Positions 7,708-16,897 of a DNA stretch of 64,000 nucleotides are shown in pieces. The first letter of the stretch is position 1, and every line of letters starts with the position of its first letter. Origin of the DNA: Veillonellaceae bacterium (GTDB lineage: Bacteria > Bacillota_C > Negativicutes > UBA1444); contig JAAZNU010000028.1 in assembly GCA_012798135.1 (NCBI GenBank), positions 1 to 64,000 of the forward strand. Direction: 5' to 3'. The translations under genes and the position numbers were made by a program. The notes beneath the pieces were generated by a model. That model was not told the DNA's origin. It was given only the letters and a program-made list of their open reading frames with translations, and did no database searches.

Positions 7708-9057
7708 ATGATTTTAAAAGTGGCAGTGGTTGGACCGGCGACGCTGGTGCAACGAATCATGGAAACGGGACAACAGTATCCAGGGCTTGACCTCTTGCCG
7801 GTAGTATACCGCAGCGAAGCGGACGCTTTGGAACTGACCTTGCATTATCAATCGCAAGTGGATGCATTTCTGTTTGCCGGGCGGATTCCCTATGACGTTG
7901 CCAGCCGACAGATCCGTGATATTCCTATGGTATATATCCATCATACCGGTTCAGGGTTATACCGGGTACTGTTCCAGATTCTTCGGGAGTCAGCCGAAAA
8001 GCTGTCCCCGCTTCCGCTACGACTGAGCGTGGATGTTTTGCAGCCGGAAGAAGTTCGGGCCGGGCTGGAAGAAATCGGCTTGCGGGCGGAACGGTTGTTT
8101 ATTCGGGAATACTTGGTGGGACAGAGCGCCGAGGAAATGGTACAGTTTCACTATAATTTGTGGAAAACCAATCAGATCGACCATGCCCTGACCTGTGTGA
8201 CTTCTGTTTATAACCGACTGAAGGAGCTAGGCGTCAAATCTTACCGGATTCTGCCGACACGGCCGGTCATTGCCGATGCCCTGAAAATGGTACAATTGGA
8301 AAGAAAAAAAAGAGAGATCGGCAGCACGCAATTGGCGGTGTATATGGTTAGTCTGCGAGAAAGCATCGACGGCGATGTTGCCGCGATCAGCCATCAGGGC
8401 ATCGGGACGCTGGATTTGCGCAAAATGATGGCGAACTTTGGCGAAAGAACACAGACGCTGATGTATTGGTCGGATCGTAACAAGATGACATTTATTACTA
8501 CCAGAGGCGTCATTGAAGAATTGACCCGGAATTTTACCATCAGCCCGCTGCTGGCGGGTATCAAGCTTGCACCAGGTTGGACTTTGAGTCAGGGCATAGG
8601 CATAGGTTGGACAGCCAATGATGCTGAAGTGAATGCGAAAGAGGCGTTGGCAAAGGCGGAAAGACAAGTTGGCGGCGGTTGTTATGCCGTTTTGGAAGAA
8701 CGGACTATTCTGGGGCCGCTCGGTAAGACGACTCAACTGGTTTATTCTTCCCGCAGCCGTGATCCGCAGCGGTTGGCGTTGGCCAGGCAGGCCGGCGTGA
8801 GTATCGGTACGATCAACAAATTAATGGCTCTTCGGGGGCAATTCGCCCAGACTGCGCTCAGCGCCGCTGAACTGGCAAACTGGTTTGGCATTACATTGCG
8901 AAGTTCTCGGCGGTTGCTCAGCCAACTGATCCAGAGCAATCTGGCCGCCGTGGTCGGAGAGGAACAACCGATCAACAAAGGAAGGCCGCGTCAGTTGTAC
9001 TCGTTGCGATTTCCCGAGGAAGCGAAAGGAGATAGCGGACCATGTTCGATGTGTTGA
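7708..9057 (+). CDS. Predicted transcriptional regulator: alpha/beta sensor, degenerate GGDEF-like domain, winged helix
   Basis: I do not recognise a named family for this 449-residue protein. Residues 1-105 look like a Rossmann-type alpha/beta sensor beginning LKVAVVGPATLVQRI. Residues about 210-335 have the strand-helix pattern of a GGDEF or GTP-cyclohydrolase III fold: an ERKKREIGSTQLAVY entry, and TLSQGIGIGW plus AKEALAKAERQVGGGCY at the end, as in diguanylate cyclases. The catalytic GG(D/E)EF turn is replaced by SDRNK, so cyclase activity is not expected. Residues about 345-440 form a winged-helix region (VSIGTINKLM, AELANWFGITLRSSRRLLSQL). The GGAGGAGG ribosome site fixes the start. It overlaps the first deacylase gene by 16 bases, so it is probably the local regulator of D-amino acid catabolism. 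Confidence 0.6.
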   Translation: MILKVAVVGPATLVQRIMETGQQYPGLDLLPVVYRSEADALELTLHYQSQVDAFLFAGRIPYDVASRQIRDIPMVYIHHTGSGLYRVLFQILRESAEKLSPLPLRLSVDVLQPEEVRAGLEEIGLRAERLFIREYLVGQSAEEMVQFHYNLWKTNQIDHALTCVTSVYNRLKELGVKSYRILPTRPVIADALKMVQLERKKREIGSTQLAVYMVSLRESIDGDVAAISHQGIGTLDLRKMMANFGERTQTLMYWSDRNKMTFITTRGVIEELTRNFTISPLLAGIKLAPGWTLSQGIGIGWTANDAEVNAKEALAKAERQVGGGCYAVLEERTILGPLGKTTQLVYSSRSRDPQRLALARQAGVSIGTINKLMALRGQFAQTALSAAELANWFGITLRSSRRLLSQLIQSNLAAVVGEEQPINKGRPRQLYSLRFPEEAKGDSGPCSMC

Positions 9058-10622
9058 TAGAAAACGGCGAGATCGTCGATGGCAGCGGCCAGGATGGCTT
9101 TTGCGCCGATGTCGGAATCAAGGATGGGAAAATTGTGGCGATTGGGAGCTTGAAAGGACAGGCAGCCGCTGAGCGGGTGGAGGCCGCCGGGCTCACGGTA
9201 GCGCCGGGATTCGTGGATATTCACTGCCATTCGGATTCGGTACTATTCAAGATGCCAAGGGAACAAAGCAAGATTTTGCAGGGAGTCACCACCGAAACCA
9301 TCGGCAATTGCGGGCTGTCGGCGGCGCCGGTGAACCCGGACACGCGGGAGTTACTACAGAAGTATACGGCGGCGATTTTCGCCGGCGGCAAGTTGGATTG
9401 GAATTGGCGGACAACCGGCGAGTTTCTGGATTGTATCGAAAAAAGGAAAACTATCGGCAATGTGGCGGCATTGGTGGGCCATGGCACAGTCCGGATCGCG
9501 GTGATGGGGTTTGAAAATCGGGAGCCGAGTCCGGCGGAATTGGCGCGGATGCAACAATTGGTAAAGGAGGCTTTGGCGGAAGGCGCGTTCGGCTTGTCGA
9601 GCGGGTTGATTTATCCGCCCGGCGTATTCAGCCAGACCGATGAAATGATTGGACTATGCCAACCAGTCGCTGCAGCAGGCGGTCTGTATGCCACCCACAT
9701 GCGAAATGAGGGAACCTGGCTCATCGAGTCCGTGGAAGAAACAATCAGAGTGGGATTGGAAACCGGCGTGTCTGTCGAAATTTCTCACCACAAGGCGGCG
9801 GGACAGTCCAACTGGGGAAAAGTCAACCGCAGCTTGGATCGGATGTTATCAGCCAGCGCCCAAGGCTTGAATATTCATTGTGACGTATATCCCTATATCG
9901 CTTCGAGTACCGTGCTGGGCGCGGTACTGCCGCCGTGGGCCCAGGAGGGCGGTGTGGAAATGTTGCTGCAACGGTTGGCGGATCCAGGCTGCCGCTGCCG
10001 GATCAAGACGGAGTTTGCAGCCGGGTTACCGGGCTGGGATCGTTTCGCGACCGGCGACAACTGGGACCGAATCGTGATCGCTTCCTGCGGTGTCCATCAC
10101 GAGTGGGAGGGGAAATCGCTGGCGGGTTTGGCGAAGGAACACGGTCAGGAACCGGCGGAGACACTGTTTGATGTCATGCTGGAAGAACATGGTGATATTT
10201 TGATGATGGCGTTTATGATGTGTGAGGAAGATGTCGCGACGATCCTGCGTCATCCTTTGTCGATGGTGGGATCGGATGCAATTCCTAGCGCCGGGAAACC
10301 TCATCCCCGGTTCTATGGTACATTCCCCCGGATCTTGCGTAAATATGTGCGGGAGGATAAGGTGTTGACGTTGCCGGAGGCCGTTCGGAAGATGAGCGCA
10401 TTACCGGCGAAAAAACTCGGTTTGACGGATAGGGGATTGATCCAGGTCGGCATGGCGGCCGATATCGCGATCTTTGACGCGGCGATAGTGGCGGATCAGG
10501 CCGAATATCATGATCCTTGCCATTATGCGACCGGCATGGACACGGTACTGGTCAACGGGCGGCTGGCAGTGCGGCAAGGCCGCTATACCGGTGAATTGGC
10601 GGGTCGAGTGTTGCGCAGTTGA
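9042..10622 (+). CDS. N-acyl-D-amino acid deacylase (D-aminoacylase), paralog 1
   Basis: The product is 526 residues of the amidohydrolase superfamily. It has an N-terminal beta-sandwich piece, then the TIM barrel with DIHCHSD (metal His-x-His, about residue 61), NCG (bridging Cys), ATHMRNE and EISHHKAAG (metal His) and GSDAIP (catalytic Asp). These match the zinc and catalytic residues known from the Alcaligenes D-aminoacylase. The family hydrolyses N-acyl-D-amino acids to the free D-amino acid plus a carboxylate. No signal peptide is seen, so it acts in the cytoplasm. It starts inside the regulator's last codons, with AAAGGAG about ten bases upstream. It is most similar to paralog 2. The acyl group and side-chain preference cannot be read. 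Confidence 0.9.
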   Translation: MFDVLIENGEIVDGSGQDGFCADVGIKDGKIVAIGSLKGQAAAERVEAAGLTVAPGFVDIHCHSDSVLFKMPREQSKILQGVTTETIGNCGLSAAPVNPDTRELLQKYTAAIFAGGKLDWNWRTTGEFLDCIEKRKTIGNVAALVGHGTVRIAVMGFENREPSPAELARMQQLVKEALAEGAFGLSSGLIYPPGVFSQTDEMIGLCQPVAAAGGLYATHMRNEGTWLIESVEETIRVGLETGVSVEISHHKAAGQSNWGKVNRSLDRMLSASAQGLNIHCDVYPYIASSTVLGAVLPPWAQEGGVEMLLQRLADPGCRCRIKTEFAAGLPGWDRFATGDNWDRIVIASCGVHHEWEGKSLAGLAKEHGQEPAETLFDVMLEEHGDILMMAFMMCEEDVATILRHPLSMVGSDAIPSAGKPHPRFYGTFPRILRKYVREDKVLTLPEAVRKMSALPAKKLGLTDRGLIQVGMAADIAIFDAAIVADQAEYHDPCHYATGMDTVLVNGRLAVRQGRYTGELAGRVLRS

Positions 10623-10669
10623 AAAACGGTTTGCGCGAAATTTAAAAGAACAAATCAATGAGTGTAAGC

Positions 10670-10715
10670 AAAGGCGCTTGCCGCAGAACAGACTTGTTTT
10701 GCGCAGGCGCCTTTT
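10670..10715 (+). terminator. Intercistronic terminator hairpin between deacylase paralogs 1 and 2
   Basis: Outer stem AAAGGCGC/GCGCCTTT with inner pairing CGCAGAACA/TGTTTTGCG, ending in CCTTTTG. It lies 31 bases before the next start codon, which leaves no space for a new promoter downstream. Confidence 0.7.
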
Positions 10716-10746
10716 GTATTAACGGGAACGCGGAAAGGAGAACTTT

Positions 10747-12333
10747 ATGTACGATGTTTTGCTAAAAAACGGCCGTATTGTCGATGGGTGCGGCAATCCT
10801 TGGTACAAGGCGGATGTGGGAATCAAAGACGGCCGAGTGGTTCGGATCGGCGACCTGCAGGAAGCCGAAGCGGCGGAATTTGTCGATGTTGCCGACCGGG
10901 TGGTTGCGCCGGGATTTATCGATATCCACTGCCATTCCGATGTGCTGTCGCTGAAGGAACCGCGCGAATCAGGCAAGGTCTTGCAGGGTGTGACTACGGA
11001 GGTGGTTGGCAACTGCGGCAATTCGGTGGCGCCGGTCAGCGAAGAACTGCTGCCACTGTTCCTGAAGCAGGCATCGCCGACCTTCCGGGACAAGTCGGTA
11101 ATGTGGAATTGGCGAAGTGTTGGCGAGTATCTGGATCGAATCGATGAACATCAGACCATTGGCAATGTAGCGACTCTTGTCGGTCACGGCATGCTTCGAC
11201 TCAACGCCATGGGCTTTGATGACCGTCAGCCTACGCCGCAGGAATTGCACCGGATGAAAGAGTTGGCGGCGGAAGCGTTGGAGGATGGGGCTTTTGGTGT
11301 GTCGAGCGGCCTGATTTATCCGCCGGGCATATTCAGCCAGGAAACAGAAATGATCGAAGTGTGCAGGACGGTGGCCGCCAAGGGCGGATTTTACGCCACG
11401 CATATCCGCAACGAAGCCGACAATTTGATCCCGTCGGTCGAGGAGGCGATTCGGGTGGCCGAGCGCGCCGGGATTGCACTGGAAATATCGCATCATAAGG
11501 CGGCCGGCCGTCAGAATTGGGGGAAATGCCAAACGACGCTGGCGTTGCTGGAGGAGTCACGTACACGGGGCTTCGATGCAACCTGCGATTTATATCCCTA
11601 CGTCGCTGCCAGCACTTCACTCAAAACATTGTTGCCGCCATGGATGCATGACGGCGGGATCGCCGCCCTGCTGGAACGATTGCGCCGGCCGGAAGTGCAG
11701 GATCAGGTTCGCCGGGAACTGGATGAAGGGTTGCCCGGCTGGGAAAATAGCGCCAAAAACACCGGCTGGAACGGTGTTATGATTGCTTACTGCCAAAAAA
11801 ATACGGTCTATGAAGGAAAGACGATCCAACAGATCGCCGACGCCGAGGGGCAGGATCCGGCGGATGTGCTGTTCCGGATTGTGCTGGACGAAGATGGCCT
11901 TGCTCTGATGAATATTTTTCTGATGACGGAAGACGATGTGAAAACGATCCTGCGCCATCCGTTGTCGATGATTGGGTCGGACGCCATTCCCAGCACCGGC
12001 AAACCACATCCGCGTTTTTACGGGACATTTCCCCGGGTGTTGGCCAAATATGTCCGAGATGAAAAGACCATTACCCTACAGGAAGGGGTTCGCAAAATGA
12101 CGTCCCTGCCGGCTCAAAAATTGGGTCTGCGCGACCGGGGCGTTCTCCGGGAAGGCGCTTGGGCGGACATTGTCGTGTTTGATCCGGAAACCATCCAGGA
12201 TAAAGCAACCTTTGCCGAACCGGCCCAATACCCGTTAGGAATTGATCATGTGCTGGTCAATGGGGTCACGGCCGTACGGCATAGTCAATATACAGGCAGC
12301 CTCAGCGGCAGGACTCTGCGGCGGGGACGTTAA
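10747..12333 (+). CDS. N-acyl-D-amino acid deacylase, paralog 2
   Basis: The product is 528 residues and shares the full motif set of paralog 1: DIHCHSD near residue 61, NCG, ATHIRNE, EISHHKAAG and GSDAIPSTGKPHPRFYG. It should hydrolyse N-acyl-D-amino acids in the cytoplasm through a zinc site. Differences from paralog 1 cluster in the barrel loops (for example the YCQKNTVYEGK region), which suggests a different substrate range. AAAGGAG lies eight bases before the ATG. It is followed after 32 bases by the peptide-binding protein gene. Transcription must pass through the terminator hairpin at 10670-10715 unless a promoter overlaps that hairpin. Confidence 0.9.
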   Translation: MYDVLLKNGRIVDGCGNPWYKADVGIKDGRVVRIGDLQEAEAAEFVDVADRVVAPGFIDIHCHSDVLSLKEPRESGKVLQGVTTEVVGNCGNSVAPVSEELLPLFLKQASPTFRDKSVMWNWRSVGEYLDRIDEHQTIGNVATLVGHGMLRLNAMGFDDRQPTPQELHRMKELAAEALEDGAFGVSSGLIYPPGIFSQETEMIEVCRTVAAKGGFYATHIRNEADNLIPSVEEAIRVAERAGIALEISHHKAAGRQNWGKCQTTLALLEESRTRGFDATCDLYPYVAASTSLKTLLPPWMHDGGIAALLERLRRPEVQDQVRRELDEGLPGWENSAKNTGWNGVMIAYCQKNTVYEGKTIQQIADAEGQDPADVLFRIVLDEDGLALMNIFLMTEDDVKTILRHPLSMIGSDAIPSTGKPHPRFYGTFPRVLAKYVRDEKTITLQEGVRKMTSLPAQKLGLRDRGVLREGAWADIVVFDPETIQDKATFAEPAQYPLGIDHVLVNGVTAVRHSQYTGSLSGRTLRRGR

Positions 12334-12365
12334 GACCAAAACAAATCATTCAAGGAGGGGTTCCC

Positions 12366-13925
12366 ATGACAAGAACCAACAAGCTGGCGGCATTATTCAT
12401 CGTATTGGTCATGTTGTTCACGCTCGGTTGCGGTGGCTCATCGCCGGCGGCCGGTGATAAGGGGAAAAAGAAAGACCTGAAGGTCGGCCTTACAGCGGCG
12501 CCGCCGCACATCGACATGCATAGGACCACAGCCACTTTGACCCAGCAGGTGGGCTGGCATATCTTTGAATATCTGGTGACTTTGGACGAGAAGTACAATG
12601 TGGTACCATCATTGGCGGAAAAGATCGAAGTCAGCCCGGACGGTAAGACTTTTACCTTTCCGTTGCGCAAGGGAATCAAATTCCATAATGGAAAAGAGTT
12701 GACTGCGGACGACGTTGTGGCGTCGCTATTACGCTGGCGTAAATATTCCACTATCGGCCGGGCGGTCGTGGCCCCGGCGACCATTACCGCCAAGGACAAG
12801 AACACCGTCGTGATTACATTGCCCAAACCGTCGAGCGCCTTGTTGCCGGCGCTGGCTTACCCTTCTCAGGGCGCGGTGATCATGCCGAAAGAGATTATCG
12901 CAGAGGCGGGTGAAGGCAACGTCAAAAAATATATTGGCACCGGCCCGTTCGAATTTGTCGAGTGGAAACAGAATCAATTCATTCATGTGAAGAAATACGC
13001 CGGCTATAAATCGGCACCGGGTCCGTCCAGCGGCCTATCCGGTAAAAAGGAAGCCCTAGTCGACAACATTTATTTCTATCTGGTGCCGGATCCGGCGACT
13101 CGGGTGGCCGGGATTCAGTCCGGCGAATATGATACGGTGGAACAAGTGCCGACCGATAGTTATGAGATTTTGAAGAAAGACCCCAATCTTGATGTGCGGG
13201 TCAACCGTCCTTCCAGTTACGTTGCGATGGTTTTCAACACTAAGAGCGGCCTGTTTGCCGATGTGAAGAAACGCCAGGCTGTCAACGCCGCTCTCAATTC
13301 GGAAACCGTGCTGAAAGCCATTGCCGGGTCGCCGCAATTTTATGAATTGAATCATGGCTTGGTGTTCAAGGAACAGATCTGGTATGTCGACAGCGGTAAG
13401 GAAAAATACAACCAGAACAATCCTGAACTAGGCAAAAAGTTACTCGCCGAGTCCGGTTATAAGGGCGAACCGGTGACCATCATCACATCTCGTGATTATG
13501 ATTATATGTACAAAAGTGCGGTGGTGCTGAAAGACACTTTGGAAAAAATCGGTATGCCGGTCAAGCTGGAAGTGTACGATTGGCCGACTGTTCTCAGCAA
13601 GCGTGGCAACGATAAACTGTGGAACATTTTCGTTACCGGTTTCCTGATCACGGTCGAGCCGTCGCAAACGCTGTACTTGGACTCCCGGTTCAAGTGGGCC
13701 GGCTGGTACAACAATCCCAAGATGGATGCCTTGCTGGACGAAATGCGCGAGTCGCCCAATCTGGATCAGGCCAAAAAAGTTTTCGAAAAGGTTCAATCTC
13801 TGTATTGGGAAGAAGTGCCGACCATTAAGTTCGGCAATGTGCATCAGGTCTTCGCAACCCGGAAAAATGTAAAAGGCGCCAAGTTCTTCTGCGACAAACA
13901 GTTCTGGAATACGTCCGTTGAATAA
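12366..13925 (+). CDS. dppA: Peptide/nickel-type ABC transporter substrate-binding lipoprotein
   Basis: The product is 519 residues of the SBP family 5 (DppA/OppA). A lipoprotein signal ends in FTLGC (Cys22). The mature protein shows the family hallmarks: a domain I start of DLKVGL, SLAEKIEVSPDGKTFTFPLR, a KFHNGKELTADDV stretch and a late LAESGYKGEPV segment. It captures peptides or amino acid conjugates outside the membrane and hands them to DppBC. AAGGAGG lies upstream of the ATG. It is the first gene of an uninterrupted dppABCDF set, followed by dppB after 37 bases. Placement between deacylase genes suggests N-acyl amino acids or D-residue peptides as ligands; this is inference. Confidence 0.9.
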   Translation: MTRTNKLAALFIVLVMLFTLGCGGSSPAAGDKGKKKDLKVGLTAAPPHIDMHRTTATLTQQVGWHIFEYLVTLDEKYNVVPSLAEKIEVSPDGKTFTFPLRKGIKFHNGKELTADDVVASLLRWRKYSTIGRAVVAPATITAKDKNTVVITLPKPSSALLPALAYPSQGAVIMPKEIIAEAGEGNVKKYIGTGPFEFVEWKQNQFIHVKKYAGYKSAPGPSSGLSGKKEALVDNIYFYLVPDPATRVAGIQSGEYDTVEQVPTDSYEILKKDPNLDVRVNRPSSYVAMVFNTKSGLFADVKKRQAVNAALNSETVLKAIAGSPQFYELNHGLVFKEQIWYVDSGKEKYNQNNPELGKKLLAESGYKGEPVTIITSRDYDYMYKSAVVLKDTLEKIGMPVKLEVYDWPTVLSKRGNDKLWNIFVTGFLITVEPSQTLYLDSRFKWAGWYNNPKMDALLDEMRESPNLDQAKKVFEKVQSLYWEEVPTIKFGNVHQVFATRKNVKGAKFFCDKQFWNTSVE

Positions 13926-13962
13926 GCCGAGCAAAATCTGAATGCGGGGAGGTGACTGCTCT

Positions 13963-14910
13963 ATGGTCAAATATATCATCAAACGGATCCTGTATTTGTT
14001 GCCGGTCCTGGCCGTGGTCGCGGTCGTTGACTTCGTGATCATCCATTTGACACCGGGCGATCCGGCGTCGGTAATCCTGGGCGCCGACGCTACGGATGTC
14101 GATCTGGCCAAGCTGCGGGAGCAGCTTGGCCTCAACCTCCCCATATATATTCAATTTGGACGGTGGTTGTGGGGAGTGGTTCATGGCAATCTGGGCTGGT
14201 CGCTCTTCATGGATATGCCGGTTTCCACGGCGATCTGGCAACATTTGTGGCCGACGGTGTCCTTGACGTTTTTGGCGGAAACCATTGCCATTCTGGTGGC
14301 ATTGCCGCTCGGCGTCATGGCGGCGGCCAATCGGGGAACCTGGCTGGATCAGTCGTTTATGACTCTAGCGTTGCTGGGAATTTCGATTCCTAGTTTTTGG
14401 ATCGGCCTCAATTTCATTATGCTATTTGCCGTGCAGCTGAACTGGTTGCCGGCGGCCGGTTATCAACCGTTGGCCAACGGCTTGATCAACCATCTGAAAT
14501 ACCTGATCATGCCGGCTATTTCATTGGGTATCATGCAGGGGGCACTGATCGCCCGGATGACCCGGTCGTCACTGTTGGAAGTGTTGAACGAAAACTATAT
14601 CCGGACGGCGGAAGCTAAGGGCTTGAAGCGATGGGTCATTATTTTTAAACATGCCCTGCGCAACGCGTTTATTCCGATTCTGACCGTGATCGGGCTGACC
14701 TTTGCCGTGTTGATCGGCGGTGCCGTCGTGACCGAAACGGTGTTCAACATCCCCGGTATCGGCAAACTGATCGTGACGTCGGTTTTGCGGCGTGATTATG
14801 CCGTCATCCAGGGAGCGATCTTAATGACCGCGACTTCCTATGTGTTGATCAATTTGGTGATTGATCTGATGTATGCATTGATAGATCCCCGGGTCCGGCT
14901 GTCGAAGTAG
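13963..14910 (+). CDS. dppB: Peptide-type ABC transporter permease, DppB class
   Basis: The product is 315 residues with six predicted membrane helices, beginning with the typical YIIKRILYLLPVL first helix. The EAA loop for coupling to the ATPases is present as RTAEAKGLKRWVI, followed by HALRNAFIPI. The family's LTPGDPASVILG motif follows helix 1. The start at 13963 has GGGGAGGTGA upstream; the ATG at 13942 overlaps that ribosome site and was rejected. It pairs with the next gene to form the membrane channel of the DppABCDF importer. Confidence 0.92.
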   Translation: MVKYIIKRILYLLPVLAVVAVVDFVIIHLTPGDPASVILGADATDVDLAKLREQLGLNLPIYIQFGRWLWGVVHGNLGWSLFMDMPVSTAIWQHLWPTVSLTFLAETIAILVALPLGVMAAANRGTWLDQSFMTLALLGISIPSFWIGLNFIMLFAVQLNWLPAAGYQPLANGLINHLKYLIMPAISLGIMQGALIARMTRSSLLEVLNENYIRTAEAKGLKRWVIIFKHALRNAFIPILTVIGLTFAVLIGGAVVTETVFNIPGIGKLIVTSVLRRDYAVIQGAILMTATSYVLINLVIDLMYALIDPRVRLSK

Positions 14911-14941
14911 CCGGGATTCGGAATGAAAGGAGAGGATTGCC

Positions 14942-15838
14942 GTGGAGGTCGCCTCGACTGCTGCTCTAAAAAACAAGACGAATGCTTGGGAAAACTTCCG
15001 TCGGAATATTATAGTACGGCGATTCTTGTCCAACCGTATGGCGGTGACCGGTTGTGCACTGCTGTCGATCATATTTCTGTTGGCGCTGTTTGCACCATTA
15101 CTGGCGACCCAGCCACCACTGGCGATGAAGGTCACGGACCGTTTAAAAGCGCCTAGTGCGGCCCATTGGTTTGGTACGGATGAATTTGGTCGTGACGTGT
15201 ACAGCCGGGTGGTTTATGGCAGTCGAATCTCCATCTCGGTCGGCTTGTCCGTGGTGCTGATTTCCTCGGTATTTGGATTGATTTTGGGTCTGTATTCGGC
15301 GTATTACCGTCAATTGGATAACCTGATCATGCGGGTGGTCGACGGATTGATGGCATTTCCGGCGGTGCTGCTAGCCATCGCGATCATGGCGGCGTTGGGG
15401 CCCAAAGTCGAGAATGTCATTATTTCGATCAGTGTGGTGTATATTCCGACCGTGGCCCGTACGGTTCGCTCGGCGGCGCTGGTGGTTCGTGAGCAGACGT
15501 ATATCGAAGCTATCCGGGCACTGGGTGGCAAGCCGTGGCGGATTATCTGGCGGCATATCGCCCCCAACTGCCTGTCGCCGCTGATAGTTCAGGCAACGTT
15601 TATTTTTGCTTACGCCGTCATCATCGAAGCGTCGCTCAGTTTTCTCGGCGCCGGTACGCCGCCGCCACAGCCCAGTTGGGGCAATATTCTCAGCGATGGC
15701 CGGACTTTGATCCGTCAGGCGTGGTGGATCATGGTGTTTCCTGGTGTTGCCATCGTTATGACCGTACTCGGCCTGAACTTGATCGGCGACGGGTTGCGGG
15801 ATCTGTTGGATCCACACACCAATAAAGCAAAAAGTTGA
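14942..15838 (+). CDS. dppC: Peptide-type ABC transporter permease, DppC class
   Basis: The product is 298 residues, starting at a GTG with AAAGGAGAGG upstream. It has the DppC/OppC N-terminal extension (NRMAVTGCALLSIIFLLALFAP), the HWFGTDEFGRDVYSRVVYG signature, five to six membrane helices and the EAA loop (IEAIRALGGKPWRI ... HIAPNC). The C-terminal GAGTPPPQPSWGNIL segment is also family-typical. It forms the channel with DppB and lies 31 bases after it. Confidence 0.93.
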   Translation: MEVASTAALKNKTNAWENFRRNIIVRRFLSNRMAVTGCALLSIIFLLALFAPLLATQPPLAMKVTDRLKAPSAAHWFGTDEFGRDVYSRVVYGSRISISVGLSVVLISSVFGLILGLYSAYYRQLDNLIMRVVDGLMAFPAVLLAIAIMAALGPKVENVIISISVVYIPTVARTVRSAALVVREQTYIEAIRALGGKPWRIIWRHIAPNCLSPLIVQATFIFAYAVIIEASLSFLGAGTPPPQPSWGNILSDGRTLIRQAWWIMVFPGVAIVMTVLGLNLIGDGLRDLLDPHTNKAKS

Positions 15839-15895
15839 TGCGATCCAACCGGAGAAGCCGGTTGCTTCGGAATATCAAGCGAAGAAGGTGAGCGA

Positions 15896-16897
15896 ATGAA
15901 TAATCAACCGTTGCTGGAAGTACAGGACCTTCGGACCCGGTTTGCCACCGAATCCGGGATGGTTACCGCGGTGGACGGAGTCAGCTTCCAAATATATGAA
16001 GGAGAAACCGTGGGTTTGGTTGGAGAGTCCGGTTGCGGCAAAAGCGTAACGTCGCTGTCGATTCTTCGCCTGTTCGGCATGAGCAGCGGAACCAAGCTGG
16101 AGGGTAAGATACTGTTTGAGGAACAGGATTTGCTGACCGCCTCGCTTGATGAAATCCAAACCATCCGCGGCAACAAGATCTCAATGATTTTCCAAGACCC
16201 CATGACATCATTGAATCCGGTATATACAGTTGGCGATCAGATTGCGGAGTCCATTATACTGCATCAGAAGTTGGACCGGCAGCAAGCGCTGGACAAAGCA
16301 ATCCATATGCTGGAACTGGTAGGAATTCCTTCGCCGGAACGACGGGTGAAAGATTATCCGCATCAACTGTCCGGCGGCATGCGGCAACGGGTGATGATTG
16401 CCATGGGGCTAGCCTGCCAGCCCAAACTTTTGATTGCCGACGAACCGACCACGGCGCTGGACGTGACGATCCAGGCTCAGATCCTGGAGTTAATGCAGAA
16501 ATTGCAAACTGAATTAAACATGGGCGTTATTCTCATCACGCATGATCTTGGTGTGGTCGCGGAGGTGTGCAGTCGGGTAATGGTGATGTATTTGGGGCAA
16601 ATCGTGGAGGAATGTCCGGTGGAGATTCTGTTCGATAACCCGCTGCATCCTTATACCTGCGGATTGATCCAGTCCATTCCTTCGATGGAGACGAATCGCC
16701 GGGAACCGCTGCATGTGATTGAAGGAACGGTTCCTTCTCTTTTCCATGTACCGGCCGGTTGCCATTTTGCACCACGTTGCCCCTATGCTGATGCGCAATG
16801 TCAAAAACCACCGGAACTGCTGGCAGTTGACGAAACGCACAAAGTTCGCTGCTGGCATCCGGGTGTGATGACGGTGGCAAAAAGGAGGTCGGCGTGA
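15896..16897 (+). CDS. dppD: Peptide-type ABC transporter ATP-binding protein, DppD class
   Basis: The product is 333 residues. Walker A is GESGCGKS (about residues 42-49), the signature is LSGGMRQR, and Walker B is [12 protein letters not shown]. The C-terminal oligopeptide-transport extension carries [10 protein letters not shown] and a further Cys, a set that coordinates an iron-sulfur cluster in some DppD proteins. It energises uptake with DppF. GAAGGTGAG precedes the ATG, and its stop overlaps the start of dppF. Confidence 0.94.
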   Translation: MNNQPLLEVQDLRTRFATESGMVTAVDGVSFQIYEGETVGLVGESGCGKSVTSLSILRLFGMSSGTKLEGKILFEEQDLLTASLDEIQTIRGNKISMIFQDPMTSLNPVYTVGDQIAESIILHQKLDRQQALDKAIHMLELVGIPSPERRVKDYPHQLSGGMRQRVMIAMGLACQPKLLIADEPTTALDVTIQAQILELMQKLQTELNMGVILITHDLGVVAEVCSRVMVMYLGQIVEECPVEILFDNPLHPYTCGLIQSIPSMETNRREPLHVIEGTVPSLFHVPAGCHFAPRCPYADAQCQKPPELLAVDETHKVRCWHPGVMTVAKRRSA

